In this document: positions 46,484-55,753 of the stretch, piece after piece
Layout of the letters: every line of letters begins with the position of its first letter
How positions within the stretch are numbered: position 1 is the first letter of the stretch
Origin: Streptosporangium amethystogenes
Lineage (GTDB): Bacteria; Actinomycetota; Actinomycetes; Streptosporangiales; Streptosporangiaceae
Direction of reading: 5' to 3'
Length of the DNA: 64,000 nucleotides
Assembly: GCF_000721075.1 (NCBI RefSeq)
Contig: NZ_JOEQ01000017.1
Location: 62,001-126,000 of the forward strand
Program-made: the position numbers and the translations under genes
Notes under the pieces: generated by a model
Databases searched by the model: none
The model's input: the letters and a program-made list of their open reading frames with translations, nothing else
What the model was told of the DNA's origin: nothing

Positions 46484-47038
46484 TCAAGAGGGCAGGTGAT
46501 GGTCAGGGAAGGCCGGTGCCCACGGTTGCGTGGGAAGGTAGGCACCGGCCTTCGGGGGCGGTCCGTCGTCCGGCACGGGGGCACTCGGACACGGACCGGT
46601 CTTGGTGGGCAGCGCGAACCCGACGGCCTTGCCGGGGGTCCCGGTGGCGCACATCCGGGTCACGTACGCCCGGCAGCGCCCCTTGGACAGTGCGTGCAGC
46701 AGCCCGCGCCCGCGCTGATCGGGTTCGTCACCGCAGGCACGCAGCCGATCGAGGATGGCGGGGATACCGTCGAGGTCCCGGTCTGCGTCGATGACCTCGC
46801 ACCAGGACGACTCACCGTCCACGAAGACGACACGCAACTCGAAGGGCTGCCAGCCGTGCTCCTCGGCGTTGGCCGCCAACTCGGCGACGGCACTCTCGGC
46901 GTCGCTGAGCTCCTCGCCATCGAAGCCCGCGTTCTGGAGCACCTGCCTGACAACGGCTCTGGCCCGATGAGCGGCGGAGCCGGGCCGCAGGGTCTTCACC
47001 AGTACGCGGTAGTCGTGGAGCCTGATCGAGGGGGCCAC
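46484..47038 (-). CDS. RsbW-like ATP-binding protein (anti-sigma/regulatory)
   Basis: GTG at 47038 with GGGAGG six bases upstream gives 184 residues. HATPase_c motifs are AVAELAANAEEHG (N box) and RGRGLLHALS (G2 box). Such single-domain ATPases regulate sigma factors and development in streptomycetes. The remnant IS5-type transposase gene lies immediately upstream on the other strand, so the promoter region is shared with or replaced by it. Confidence 0.85.
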   Translation of the reverse strand: MAPSIRLHDYRVLVKTLRPGSAAHRARAVVRQVLQNAGFDGEELSDAESAVAELAANAEEHGWQPFELRVVFVDGESSWCEVIDADRDLDGIPAILDRLRACGDEPDQRGRGLLHALSKGRCRAYVTRMCATGTPGKAVGFALPTKTGPCPSAPVPDDGPPPKAGAYLPTQPWAPAFPDHHLPS

Positions 47039-47039
47039 G

Positions 47040-47825
47040 CCGTACCTCCCGGGTCTCGTCGGCGGGCTGTTGTCCAACCACACCCTGATTCGCCTGGCCG
47101 AACTCATCCGCACCCGGCACGCCGAACGTCGCTCCCGGTGGCGGAAGTTAGACTCGGCGCAGCAGGCGCTACTGGTCCTGGCCCATTTGCGCAATGGCGA
47201 CACCTACGCCCGCCTGGCCGCCGGTTTCGCCGTGGGGACCACCACGGCCTGGCGCTATGTTCGCGAAGCCGTCGATCTCCTGGCCGACCTGGCCGACGAC
47301 GTGCACGCCGCCGTCGAGCGCGCATCCTGGCTGGTCTACACCATCCTGGACGGCACTCTCATTCCGATTGACCGCCTCGCCGACGAGCGGCCGTATTACA
47401 GCGGCAAACACAAGCGACATGGAATGAACGTGCAACTGCTGGCCGACCCCATGGGCCGACTGGTGTGGGCCTCGCCCGCGTTGCCGGGCGCCGTGCACGA
47501 CGTGAGCGCCGCTCGGAAGGTCGGCCTAATCGACGCCTTGACCAGCGCCGACGTGAAGACCTTTGCGGACAAGGGTTATCAAGGCGCGGGCGCCACGATT
47601 CGGACGCCGTTCAAGCGACATCGCCATCGGCCCTGGTTGTCGCGCAGGCAGCGGGATGTCAACCGCGCCCACGCTCGTATCCGGGCCATCGGTGAGCGTG
47701 GCGTCGCGACCTTGAAGGGCTGGAAGGTGCTGACCAAGCTGTGCTGTTGCCCGCATCGAGCGACAGCGTTCGTGCAGGCGATCCTTGTGCTGCAGCTCGT
47801 GGAAGAAGGCCACTACTCAGGATGA
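47040..47825 (+). mobile_element. IS5-family insertion sequence (ends unresolved)
   Basis: An IS5-type transposase gene is present, but no clear terminal inverted repeat was found on either side. The reading frame stays open 5' of the TTG start, back to 47013, without an ATG or GTG, and with a plausible N-terminal sequence (PYLPGLVGG), so the left end may be truncated or lie within the promoter of the divergent ATPase gene. Confidence 0.55.
47070..47825 (+). CDS. IS5-family transposase (DDE_Tnp_4 type)
   Basis: TTG at 47070 gives 251 residues. RNGDTYARLAAGFAVGTTTAWRYVREAVDLL is the helix-turn-helix; DGTLIPIDRL is the first catalytic Asp region, PGAVHDVSA the second Asp, and the Glu-containing RIRAIGERGVATLK completes the triad. 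The catalytic core seems complete. The usual methionine is lacking, so the N-terminus may be truncated. Confidence 0.85.
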   Translation: MSNHTLIRLAELIRTRHAERRSRWRKLDSAQQALLVLAHLRNGDTYARLAAGFAVGTTTAWRYVREAVDLLADLADDVHAAVERASWLVYTILDGTLIPIDRLADERPYYSGKHKRHGMNVQLLADPMGRLVWASPALPGAVHDVSAARKVGLIDALTSADVKTFADKGYQGAGATIRTPFKRHRHRPWLSRRQRDVNRAHARIRAIGERGVATLKGWKVLTKLCCCPHRATAFVQAILVLQLVEEGHYSG

Positions 47826-47867
47826 AATGGTTCTTATTGTGTCGGTGGGCGCTGCAAGCATGACGGG

Positions 47868-48491
47868 ATGATCGCGACTCCTGACGACTACTCCTGGTTC
47901 TCCCCCGAGCGCTTCCCCGGCCTGGCGGACGCCTACTGCTTCACCTACGTCCGCGGCCTGACGCTTGAGGAAGTGGTGATCCGGCTCGGCGTCCGGGTTG
48001 AAGACTGCTCTCGCGTGACGCTTGATGGGCTGATCCGGTGGCAAACCTTCGGTGCCGTCGCCGTTGGAGACTGGGTACTCCTCGTTGAGGCCAACGGCGG
48101 GCTCGGCGTCACCGAAGAGATCATCATGCCGCTGTCGGCGGGCACCCGTCTCGTCTCCCACTTCTACCTCGACGTCGATGACATGGACTACTTCTACTGG
48201 ATCGACGACGGGAAGATCCGGTTCGAGTTCGCGCACGACGAAGGCTATTCCCACCGGATCGAAGACGGGAGGATCCAGTTCATGGCCAGGCCCCACGAAA
48301 GCTACTCAGAGGAGATGCCGGACGAACTCGCAGAGATTCTGGAGCGGATCGACTCCCCCGTCTACTCGATCGCCGCCCCCCACAAAGGGCCGGCGTTCCT
48401 CATGGCCGAGTGCCTCACCGGGATCACGATGACGCCGCAACTGCTGGAGAAGTCCACCTATCTGTGCGGAGTCGTTCCCGGATCGAGGTGA
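47868..48491 (+). CDS. DUF6461-like protein
   Basis: The protein has 207 residues, starting with DDYSWFSPERFPGLADAYCFTYVRGLTLEEVVIRLG, then WVLLVEANGGLGV and a C-terminal beta-rich part (FYLDVDDMDYFYWIDDGKIRFEFA). This matches, from memory, the actinobacterial DUF6461 family, for which no function is established. A second family-like member is at 59907-60524. Confidence 0.7.
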   Translation: MIATPDDYSWFSPERFPGLADAYCFTYVRGLTLEEVVIRLGVRVEDCSRVTLDGLIRWQTFGAVAVGDWVLLVEANGGLGVTEEIIMPLSAGTRLVSHFYLDVDDMDYFYWIDDGKIRFEFAHDEGYSHRIEDGRIQFMARPHESYSEEMPDELAEILERIDSPVYSIAAPHKGPAFLMAECLTGITMTPQLLEKSTYLCGVVPGSR

Positions 48492-48610
48492 GCAGGATCC
48501 ATCGTCTACAGCTCCCGCGGGTTGGTAGGCGGACAGTGGATCACTTCGCTGCACGCTCCTGCAGGTTTCACGGGGGCACTGTTCTCCGCAGGCCTGCCGC
48601 ACCAGGCCAT

Positions 48611-49423
48611 CAGGATGAAAAAGCCTCACTGCGCAAACTCGACGACCAGCACGGTGGCGGCGCGCTCAGCCTGCGCTACATCACCAGCGAACTACGCAAC
48701 GTCCTCGACCTGGTCCAATGCGCCGACTACGAACCCGCCGTCGGACACCAGCTCCTGACCATCGTCGCCGACCTCGCCCAGCTCGTCGGCTGGGTCCACT
48801 TCGACGCCCAGCGCCCCGGTGCCGCCGAACGCTACCTGTTGCTCAGCGAACGCATCGCCCGAGGACTGGGCGAGCTGGGCCGCGCCGCCAACGCCATCGG
48901 CATGCTCGCCTACATCTCCGCCTTCACCGGCCGCGTCGCCACCGCCGCAGCCTCCGCCGGAGACCTCTCCACCTTCCGCCAGGCCGCAGAGAAGGCCCGG
49001 CAACTGCTGGACTCAGCCGAGGTCGCCCCGACCTACCTCTACTACCTGGAGCCCGACCAGCTGACCGCCGAGACCGGGCAGGCCCTCGTCGTCCTGGGCG
49101 AGCAGATGACCGTCTACCGCAAACCTCTGCTCAACGAGGCCATCGGCCTACTCTCCCCGATCTCCGCAGTCGGCGCCCGCCCCGACTACCCACGCTCCGC
49201 CCTGCTGCACGGCACCTTCCTCACCCACGCCCACCTGCTACGCGGTGACATGGAAGCGGCAGTCGACGCGGGCCGGGCCGCGCTCACCCGGCTGGACGAG
49301 GTCCAATCGGTCCGCGCACTCACCTACCTACGCCGCCTGCGCCCGGCCTTCGCCCACCGCAGCCGCTCCCCGAAGGTCGCGGCCTTCCTCCCCCACCTCG
49401 ACACCGCCCTGGCCCAGATATGA
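48611..49423 (+). pseudogene. 5'-truncated XRE/TPR transcription regulator
   Basis: From QDEKASLRKLDDQHGGGALSLRYI onward, 270 residues match the C-terminal TPR half of actinobacterial helix-turn-helix regulators (LAQLVGWVHFDAQRPGAAERYLLLSERIAR; LSTFRQAAEKARQLLDSAEVAP). The N-terminal DNA-binding part is missing: its place is taken by sequence that does not resemble a helix-turn-helix and that overlaps the end of the DUF6461-like gene. It appears truncated by a rearrangement. Confidence 0.7.
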
Positions 49424-49956
49424 TCGCCACCCGCTTCCTCATCCGACCCCGCCCCTACGACCACCCGGACGCCATCCGCCTGGTCCGCGCACTCTTCGAC
49501 GACCAGCAACAGCGCTACGGCTACGCCGACCCCTTCGAAGCCGACCCCGCCTCCTACGCCCCGCCCCTCGGCCTGTTCCTTGTCGGCTACCTCAACACCG
49601 TCCCGGTGACCTGCGGCGGCTACCGCACCTTCGACGAACCCACCCACACCATCGAGATCAAGAAGATGTACACCGTCCCCCGCCTTCGCGGCCTGGGCCT
49701 GGGTGAACGCCTCCTGACCACCCTCGAACACCACGCCGCGCGAGGTGGGGCACAGCGCTCCATCCTGGAAACCAGAGTCCGCAACACCGCCGCCCTCGCC
49801 CTCTACACCGGCATCGGCTACCAACCAAAGGCTCGTCCTGCACTGCACGCACGGCGAAGACAAGCCGTGGGCCGTGTATGCCGAGGCGCCCGTCATCCCT
49901 CCCGAGGAGGAGAAGGCATAGGGCCTTCGGCATCAACCCCAGCCAGACCAGTTTGA
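49420..49956 (+). pseudogene. GNAT acetyltransferase with displaced or frameshifted C-terminus
   Basis: Residues 1-135 are GNAT (YTVPRLRGLGLGERLLTTLEHHAARGG, NTAALALYTGIGYQP). After GYQP the frame becomes Arg-rich and unlike the family (KARPALHARRRQAVGRV). The +1 frame from 49829, RLVLHCTHGEDKPWAVYAE to a stop at 49921, looks coding. Either a frameshift or a fusion to another gene end has occurred. The start overlaps the truncated regulator by 4 bp (ATGA). Confidence 0.6.
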
Positions 49957-50070
49957 AGCTGTGTTTCCCGCATACTCAGCAAGTGGGACGCGTGCGTCTT
50001 CGCTGACCGGCTTAGTGATCGAGCAGAGACGGATAGGTTCCCGATGCAGGGGGGTAGCGTTCGGCGCATG

Positions 50071-50973
50071 AGCGAGAGATCGCACGCTTCCCCCTTCACC
50101 GCTGAGAGCACCCAGGCCACCCTTTTGCGGGCCTGCACCCGGGTCGGGCTTGATCCGTCGAATGCCCGGTTGGTCCGGCTCGGGGAGAACGCGGTCTACC
50201 GCCTGGCCTCACCCGTCATCGCGCGTATCGGCCGGACGACGGCGTACGCGGATGACGCCAGAAAGGAGGTCGCGGTAGCCGGCTGGCTGGCCACCGAAGG
50301 TTTCCCCTCCGTCCGTACGCTCTCCCTCGATCAGCCGCTCATCGTGGACGGGCGCGTTGCCACGTTCTGGGAGTCGATCTCCGAGGAGGAGAACTACGCC
50401 TCGCCCGCCGAACTGGGCACCCTGCTCGCCACGCTCCACACGATGGAAGCACCGGCGGGACTACGGCTCCCCCCGCTGGAACCCTTCGCGCGGGCAGAAC
50501 ATCGGATCGCGGGCAACGACTGGTTCAGCCCCGAGGACGCCTCGTTCCTGCACGAGCGACTGGCCGAACTCCGCGAGGGGTACGCGGCGCTGAGTTTCGG
50601 GCTTCCCCAGGGCGTGATCCATGGCGACGCGAGCGTGGGCAACGTCATCCGCGACCGTACCGGCCGCCCGACGCTGCTCGATCTGGACGGTTTCGCGCTG
50701 GGACCTCGTGAGTGGGATCTCGTCCTCACCGCGATCTACTACGAACGCTTCGGCTGGCACACCGCCGGGGAGTACGACGCCTTCACCCAGGCTTACGGCT
50801 TCGACGTGATGCGCTGGCCCGGCTACCGGGTCCTGGGCGATGTCCGGGAGTTCCTCATGGTCACCTGGCTCAGCCAGCAGGCCGGCCAGGACGAGCGGGC
50901 TGCCGCAGAGGTGCGCAAGCGGATCCGGGCGTTGAGGACCAACGCCGACCGAGGCGATTGGGAGCCCTACTGA
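50071..50973 (+). CDS. aminoglycoside phosphotransferase-like kinase
   Basis: I chose ATG 50071 (SERSHASPFTAEST); 50044 is also possible. The product has 300 residues with GVIHGDASVGNVI (catalytic Asp) and LLDLDGFALGPREWDL (Mg-binding Asp). It is an APH/choline-kinase-fold protein. Whether it acts on an aminoglycoside is unknown; such kinases are common in actinomycetes. It ends tail-to-tail with the regulator gene, overlapping by 7 bp. Confidence 0.88.
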   Translation, partial: SERSHASPFTAESTQATLLRACTRVGLDPSNARLVRLGENAVYRLASPVIARIGRTTAYADDARKEVAVAGWLATEGFPSVRTLSLDQPLIVDGRVATFWESISEEENYASPAELGTLLATLHTMEAPAGLRLPPLEPFARAEHRIAGNDWFSPEDASFLHERLAELREGYAALSFGLPQGVIHGDASVGNVIRDRTGRPTLLDLDGFALGPREWDLVLTAIYYERFGWHTAGEYDAFTQAYGFDVMRWPGYRVLGDVREFLMVTWLSQQAGQDERAAAEVRKRIRALRTNADRGDWEPY

Positions 50974-52346
50974 GCCGCCATCACCTGCTGCCACAGGGAG
51001 AAATCCGCGGCCTGCTCGTAGAAATCGCCGAGTTCCGCGGAAGTGACCGTTGGCGTGAGCCGCACTGAGAACTCACGAAGGTAGCTCGCGCAGCGGGCCG
51101 AGCGTAACTGCTCACCGGCTCTCAGCGCGTCCAGGGCGACCAGGCACGCCTGTTCTACCTCCCCCGCGCCGAGGTGCGCGTCCGCGAGAACCATCGTGGC
51201 GAAGAAGTCGCTGCGCAGACACTCGCCGTCCTTGCCGGTCCTGACGCACGGGGTCACGTATTGGCTGGCCGCCACCGGGCGTCCTAGGTCGCGAAAGCAG
51301 TGTCCGAACTCGGCGGCAAGTTCGGCCTCGTCGAAGTAGCCGATCCAGTCCGGGTCGTCGTCAGGGTTTCGCCGCTCGAATTCCCGTGCAGCCTGAGTCA
51401 GAGCACGATCACAGGCGGGGGCATCGCCCAGGCGTGCCAGCGCTCGGGCTTCCATCGTGTGGAAGTGCGCTGTCAGCGTCGGGGTAGCCGCCCCTGCTGT
51501 TCCTTGGCGTGCTGCTCGGGCCAGGTTGACGGCTTCGCGGTATCGGCCGACGAAGGTGGCCTGGTGACTCATGGCATCGAGAACACTGGCGGCCAGCAGC
51601 CGGTTGTCTGCTGCCTGGGCCAGGCCGAGGGCTTGAATGAAGTAGCGCTGGGCCAGAGCGTGCAAGCCGCTGTCGTATGACATCCAGGCGGCCAGAAGGG
51701 TGGCTTCGGCCACTACGGAGACGAGACGGGGGCTCGTTTTCTCCGAAGTTCGACCACGTAGAAGCCGGGTGGCATCCGTATTCAGATAGTGGATGAAAGA
51801 ACGTCTCGCGTGCTCCCCTCCGAACCGGTTGTCCATCTGCGCGAACAGATCAACCGTGGCACAGAATCGCGCGATGTCGGCTTCGCCTATCCGAGATTCT
51901 CTTTCATCGGCGAACAACGGCGTCGCGAGGAGCCAGGTCAAGGAAGCGTCGTTCCATGCTCGTGCGTTGATTTGCCCGTTGAGTACGACCAATGCCTCGT
52001 CGAGGTCGGCCTGCCACAGTCGCGTGACTGTCTCCACACCTTCGGCGAGCGCTTCGGGATAGGCCAACCCCAGATCCACCGGCAGCTTGGCCGAGGATGC
52101 CAGACCGGCGTCGGAGGGGGTGATCGTACGTCCCAGGACTCGGCTCAACGTCGCGGTGATCAGCCCTGCGGTGTCGCCGCGAGGCTGCATGCCGTTCAGC
52201 CATCGACTCACCGACGTGTGATCACAGTTGATGGGAGTGCCTTCGTTCTCCGAGGTGCCTCGGACCGCGCGAGCAAATGATTTACGAGAAAAACCGGCTT
52301 CTTTGATAAGTCGGGCCAATCGGTCATTGGGCGCCTGCTCCACCAT
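50967..52346 (-). CDS. XRE-type helix-turn-helix/TPR regulator
   Basis: ATG 52346, after AGGAGGAGGA, gives 459 residues. HTH: RLARLIKEAGFSRKSFARAVRG ... CDHTSVSRWLNGMQP. The rest is TPR-like helices (AQRYFIQALGLAQAADNRLLAASVLDAMSHQATFVGRYREAVNLARAA). This regulator type often sits next to RsbW-like and RiPP genes in actinomycetes. The promoter region separates it from the RsbW-like gene. Confidence 0.9.
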   Translation of the reverse strand: MVEQAPNDRLARLIKEAGFSRKSFARAVRGTSENEGTPINCDHTSVSRWLNGMQPRGDTAGLITATLSRVLGRTITPSDAGLASSAKLPVDLGLAYPEALAEGVETVTRLWQADLDEALVVLNGQINARAWNDASLTWLLATPLFADERESRIGEADIARFCATVDLFAQMDNRFGGEHARRSFIHYLNTDATRLLRGRTSEKTSPRLVSVVAEATLLAAWMSYDSGLHALAQRYFIQALGLAQAADNRLLAASVLDAMSHQATFVGRYREAVNLARAARQGTAGAATPTLTAHFHTMEARALARLGDAPACDRALTQAAREFERRNPDDDPDWIGYFDEAELAAEFGHCFRDLGRPVAASQYVTPCVRTGKDGECLRSDFFATMVLADAHLGAGEVEQACLVALDALRAGEQLRSARCASYLREFSVRLTPTVTSAELGDFYEQAADFSLWQQVMAAQ

Positions 52347-52487
52347 TCCTCCTCCTGAGTGCACATTTGCGCCCCCTTGCGCGCACTGCGGTAGGCCCTC
52401 GGAGAGGTGCACTCTTGTGTCGTCCAGTCAAGCGAGGATTACCGGCCTGGTCTACGGCAATGCGAAAAGAAGGGGTGGCATGAACCA

Positions 52488-53036
52488 GTGAATTCTTCGA
52501 ATTTTCGGCCGTCCATGGACGGATCTCTGAACAAAGATCCTCTTACCTCGATGAGACGCCCCCACCCCTTCGACGAACGCGACAAACCGTTGGGACGCTT
52601 CCGGGTGATCGCCTGGTGCCTGCCTCGCTGTAATGCCGCCCGGCGTGCTCGAGAGCTGTTCCGTGACCAGCTGGCCAAGCTACCCCTGGCCACCGACGTG
52701 CTCGACGAGCTGGAGATCGTGGTCTCCGAACTGGTCACCAACGCCACCCGCTACGCCCCCGGCCCCTACGAACTACGCCTCCTACACGACCAGGGCCTGC
52801 CCGTCCGCGCCGAGGTCGTCGACGCCGGAGCCGGAACCACCCTCATCGCACACCTGCTGCACCGCCCACTCCCCCTGCCCGAGCACCTCGACGACCTCGA
52901 ACTCGGCGGCCGGGGCCTGCGCATCGTCACCGAACTCACCCACGGCCACTGCGGCACCCAATGGACCCGCCTGTGCGGCACCGGCCAACTAGGCACCGCC
53001 GTCTGGTTCGACCTCCCCACGTCTCACCACCCCTGA
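52488..53036 (+). CDS. RsbW-like ATP-binding protein
   Basis: The start is uncertain (GTG 52488, ATG 52515 or ATG 52551). The HATPase_c domain has VVSELVTNATRYA (N box), VVDAGAG and ELGGRGLRIVTEL (G2). It is probably an anti-sigma or signalling regulator. It is divergent from the XRE regulator and 184 bp before a small protein gene. Confidence 0.85.
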   Translation: MNSSNFRPSMDGSLNKDPLTSMRRPHPFDERDKPLGRFRVIAWCLPRCNAARRARELFRDQLAKLPLATDVLDELEIVVSELVTNATRYAPGPYELRLLHDQGLPVRAEVVDAGAGTTLIAHLLHRPLPLPEHLDDLELGGRGLRIVTELTHGHCGTQWTRLCGTGQLGTAVWFDLPTSHHP

Positions 53037-53220
53037 CCCCCAGACCTCCGGGCAGCCGGGACCGTCCCCCGATCCCCGCTGACCCCGGAGCCGGTCCACG
53101 CCCACGGTTTCCCCGGCCGCGCGTGGACCGCACGAAAAGGCCGGCGTCCACGGACCTGATCCCCCTCGTCCGGGACGCCGGCCTCCCCCACCACAGCCAC
53201 CACGGAAAGCGACGGTCCCC

Positions 53221-53550
53221 ATGACCGCACCAGCAAACCCCAAAGGCCGCCGCCGCCGCGAAGCGGGCCCCGTACCGATCGGCCCCCATCCGGCAAGCAC
53301 CGACAATGCCACCGACCTGGCCCGCGACCTGGAAGCCCGCCACCCCGGCTGGGTCATCCTCTGGCGCCACTGGGCCCGCCGCTACTGGGCCTTCCCCACC
53401 TGGCTCCCCAACGCCCCCGGCCCCATCGAAGCCAGAAACATCCAGGACCTGCTAAGCCAGATGAACGACATGCATGCCCGTCCCGCAAGGGAAAGCTCCG
53501 GTACAACACCCGAAGGAGGCATTCCACCCTCGGGCAGCGCAGCCCGATAA
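53221..53550 (+). CDS. small conserved actinobacterial protein (109 residues)
   Basis: The centre reads LEARHPGWVILWRHWARRYWAF then PIEARNIQDLLSQMNDM, the pattern of a small actinobacterial family often next to RsbW-like genes (from memory). The C-terminus after NDMHA differs from the degenerate copy at 55754-55918 and leads into an IS256 fragment, so the tail may be altered. Function unknown. Confidence 0.7.
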   Translation: MTAPANPKGRRRREAGPVPIGPHPASTDNATDLARDLEARHPGWVILWRHWARRYWAFPTWLPNAPGPIEARNIQDLLSQMNDMHARPARESSGTTPEGGIPPSGSAAR

Positions 53551-53605
53551 AGCGCTGTTCGCCGCATGACAGCCGGTGTCCACACTTCGGGGTGAACCCC
53601 CGACA

Positions 53606-53946
53606 AATACCCCAAGGCCGCCGAGCATCTGGATGAGGCGCGCGAGGACATCCTGGCCTTCGCCGTCTATCCCAAGGCCGTGTGGCGGCAGATCTGGTCC
53701 AACAATCCGCAGGAGCGGCTGAACAAGGAGATCCGCCGCCGCACCGACGTAGCCGGCATTTTCCCCAACCGAGATGCCATCGTCCGGCTGGTAGGCGCGG
53801 TGCTGGCCGAGCAGTACGACGAGTGGACCGAAGGCCGGCGATACCTCGGCCTGGAAGTCCTCGCCGACTGCCGCAAAGCCGCCGAGAGAAAGGCAAAAGA
53901 GGACACCGCTGATATCAATGTGACTAAAGATGCTATTGCTGCTTAA
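53606..53946 (+). pseudogene. IS256-family transposase C-terminal fragment
   Basis: The frame from [34 protein letters not shown] through [34 protein letters not shown] matches the C-terminus of IS256 (mutator) transposases. The catalytic DDE part is absent. The junction at about 53606 follows unrelated sequence. Confidence 0.85.
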
Positions 53947-54022
53947 ATGGTATTCAGATCGCAGAGTGGTCGAATCTCATACACTACGATCTTGGACGCG
54001 GCCGAAAGCCTCAGGCTAGAGT

Positions 54023-54064
54023 GCAAGAGCAGTCAAGGCCCCGGCAGCGTAGCCGGGCTCTTGC
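54023..54064. repeat. long stem-loop
   Basis: GCAAGAGC (54023-54030) pairs with GCTCTTGC (54057-54064), and inside them CCGGC and GCCGG pair around AGCGTA. It lies between the IS256 remnant and a small minus-strand ORF. It could be a terminator or an IS-end hairpin. Confidence 0.55.
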
Positions 54065-54084
54065 GGCATCTGTAACTCATCAGC

Positions 54085-54237
54085 TCAAGGGTTCAAGTCG
54101 TGCATACCTAACTCGGTCTTCAACGCCAACACGAGCGGGTCGGTGAGGTCTCGATCCTCGGCGTACAGCTCTAGCAGGGTCAGAGCAGTGATCACATCGT
54201 TGTGGCTGAAGACCCGGTTACCCCAGCCCGCCACCAC
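54085..54237 (-). CDS. possible small protein of 50 residues
   Basis: GTG 54237, six bases after GGGAGGA, gives VVAGWGNRVFSHNDVITAL, TLLELYAEDRDLTDPLVLAL, KTELGMHDLNP. The codon use and acidic helical sequence look coding. It is too short for certain identification; family unknown. Confidence 0.4.
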   Translation of the reverse strand: MVAGWGNRVFSHNDVITALTLLELYAEDRDLTDPLVLALKTELGMHDLNP

Positions 54238-54539
54238 CCCCACTCCTCCCCTGCTTTGCGCGCGGTGTTCGAGATCGTGTCGCTGGTCATCTCCGTGTCG
54301 GAGATCTGAAGGGTCATGAGCAGCCCCTACCCAGTCACAGGTCTGGGCCCGCCTACAGGAGGTGCAAACCTCAGGCGCTGAGCAGCTTCTCGAAGGCGCG
54401 CGTGGCGCCGATCAGTCACATCATGGACCGGCTGTCCTCGGCGACCTCACACTATGCGCGTATCGCCTCGGCCCGGTGCCGGGCGTGCCGGAGCGTGTTT
54501 CGGCAGCAGATATCAACGGCACCGACCAACGAACGATCA

Positions 54540-55628
54540 TTATTCAGAGTTCTCACAATGAACAGGATCCGTGCGGGGAGGCATGTGACCCTTTTCAGAG
54601 ATCATATAAATATCAAGGTTATTCTTAAAAACCTCCCGCCACCGAGTACTAATAAAATCATTTAACGCCTTGCCGATCCCCTTACACAGGTTGGGGTGGT
54701 TATTTTTTACGCCGACACCAATCTCCACTTCCCCAGAGAGATTAATCGTGTCAAACCTAGTTCTATCGCCCTTCTGGCTTCCTATATAGGTATCCAGAAT
54801 GCTTCTGTCCGTCGCCACCCCCACAACCGGATCTGCGGAATTAAAAAACCTTACCATACATTTATCTATAGTCACTTCCTTCACAATTTCATAATCCAAT
54901 TTGAGGTCACTTTCGGCCGTAGTACCACTGGTAATGCATACATTCGGCCGCTCACCCCTTTCCTCAACTTCGCCACGTTTGACAGTGTCATAAGAAATTG
55001 CCGGAAAATCGATATAGTAAGGGCCCGCAAAGTCGACGAGCCGCTTCCGAGCAAGAGTAATGGAGTAGCTTGCGATGATTAAATCAACTTCCCCGTCTTT
55101 CAATTTCGTTTCTCGATCTCCTGGGTTCACCGGGATATATTTAATATTATCAAAACCAAGCTTTTCTAAAAGGAAGTCACCGACAGCGGTATCGAATCCC
55201 GATGCCTTCTGACCGGCCCCTTTGCTCCACCCTGGAATATCGCCATTAATACCTATTTTAACGGTGCGACCTCGTAAATATTCGACCGAGTCTCGGTTCG
55301 GCCAGATAACATTCACCGACCAGAGCACCAGGAGGGCTACGGCGGCTATGATTGATACCAATCTCACCAAATTTGGCCGCCCCTGGAGCTTACCTCCGGA
55401 TATCTGAGGTTGATTAGCGAGACGAATCGCTAGAACCGCAACACCCACGCCGGCGATCCCTATAGGAACAGCAAGGATAGTTGCAAACCCAATACCATCC
55501 GAAAGATTAAGGAAGAGTAGGCCAGTTGTGGCCAGGGTGGCCAAGACCAGCGGTACGACCCAAAATAACTCCCGTCGAACCAGTCCGAGCCCAGAAGTCC
55601 CTTTAGTTTCGTCGCCAGCGTCAGCCAT
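54540..55628 (-). CDS. membrane-anchored solute-binding (SBP_bac_3-like) protein, AT-richer
   Basis: The 362-residue protein has three N-terminal hydrophobic segments (about 22-40, 48-68, 88-108), then a periplasmic binding domain (VKIGINGDIPGWSKGAGQKASGFDTAVGDFLLEKLGF, VDLIIASYSITLARKRLVDFAGPYY). The family is amino-acid-binding SBP_bac_3. Visibly lower GC and more A/T-ending codons than its neighbours suggest recent transfer. It may sense rather than import, since no permease is nearby. Confidence 0.85.
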   Translation of the reverse strand: MADAGDETKGTSGLGLVRRELFWVVPLVLATLATTGLLFLNLSDGIGFATILAVPIGIAGVGVAVLAIRLANQPQISGGKLQGRPNLVRLVSIIAAVALLVLWSVNVIWPNRDSVEYLRGRTVKIGINGDIPGWSKGAGQKASGFDTAVGDFLLEKLGFDNIKYIPVNPGDRETKLKDGEVDLIIASYSITLARKRLVDFAGPYYIDFPAISYDTVKRGEVEERGERPNVCITSGTTAESDLKLDYEIVKEVTIDKCMVRFFNSADPVVGVATDRSILDTYIGSQKGDRTRFDTINLSGEVEIGVGVKNNHPNLCKGIGKALNDFISTRWREVFKNNLDIYMISEKGHMPPRTDPVHCENSE

Positions 55629-55753
55629 GAGCGGGACTGTAGCAGACCGGTTTGCCCGATGAGTAGCGACTTAGAAAGTTTTCCAACCCTCTCACCTCCT
55701 TACACCTCGACACGAAATTTTTAAATCCGACAAGATCCCGTAGTCGATCTGTT

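Noticed and set aside
54061..54110. tRNA-like 3' segment (GGGTTCAAGTCG, preceded by CATCTGTAACTCAT)
   Set aside because: The T-loop matches by chance: the T-stem does not pair and no acceptor stem or D-arm is present. Not called as a tRNA.
54402..54540. possible coding fragments around 54402-54540 (for example SHIMDRLSSATSHYARIAS)
   Set aside because: Frame, start and ribosome site are not convincing and the sequence overlaps the end of the solute-binding gene; left unassigned.
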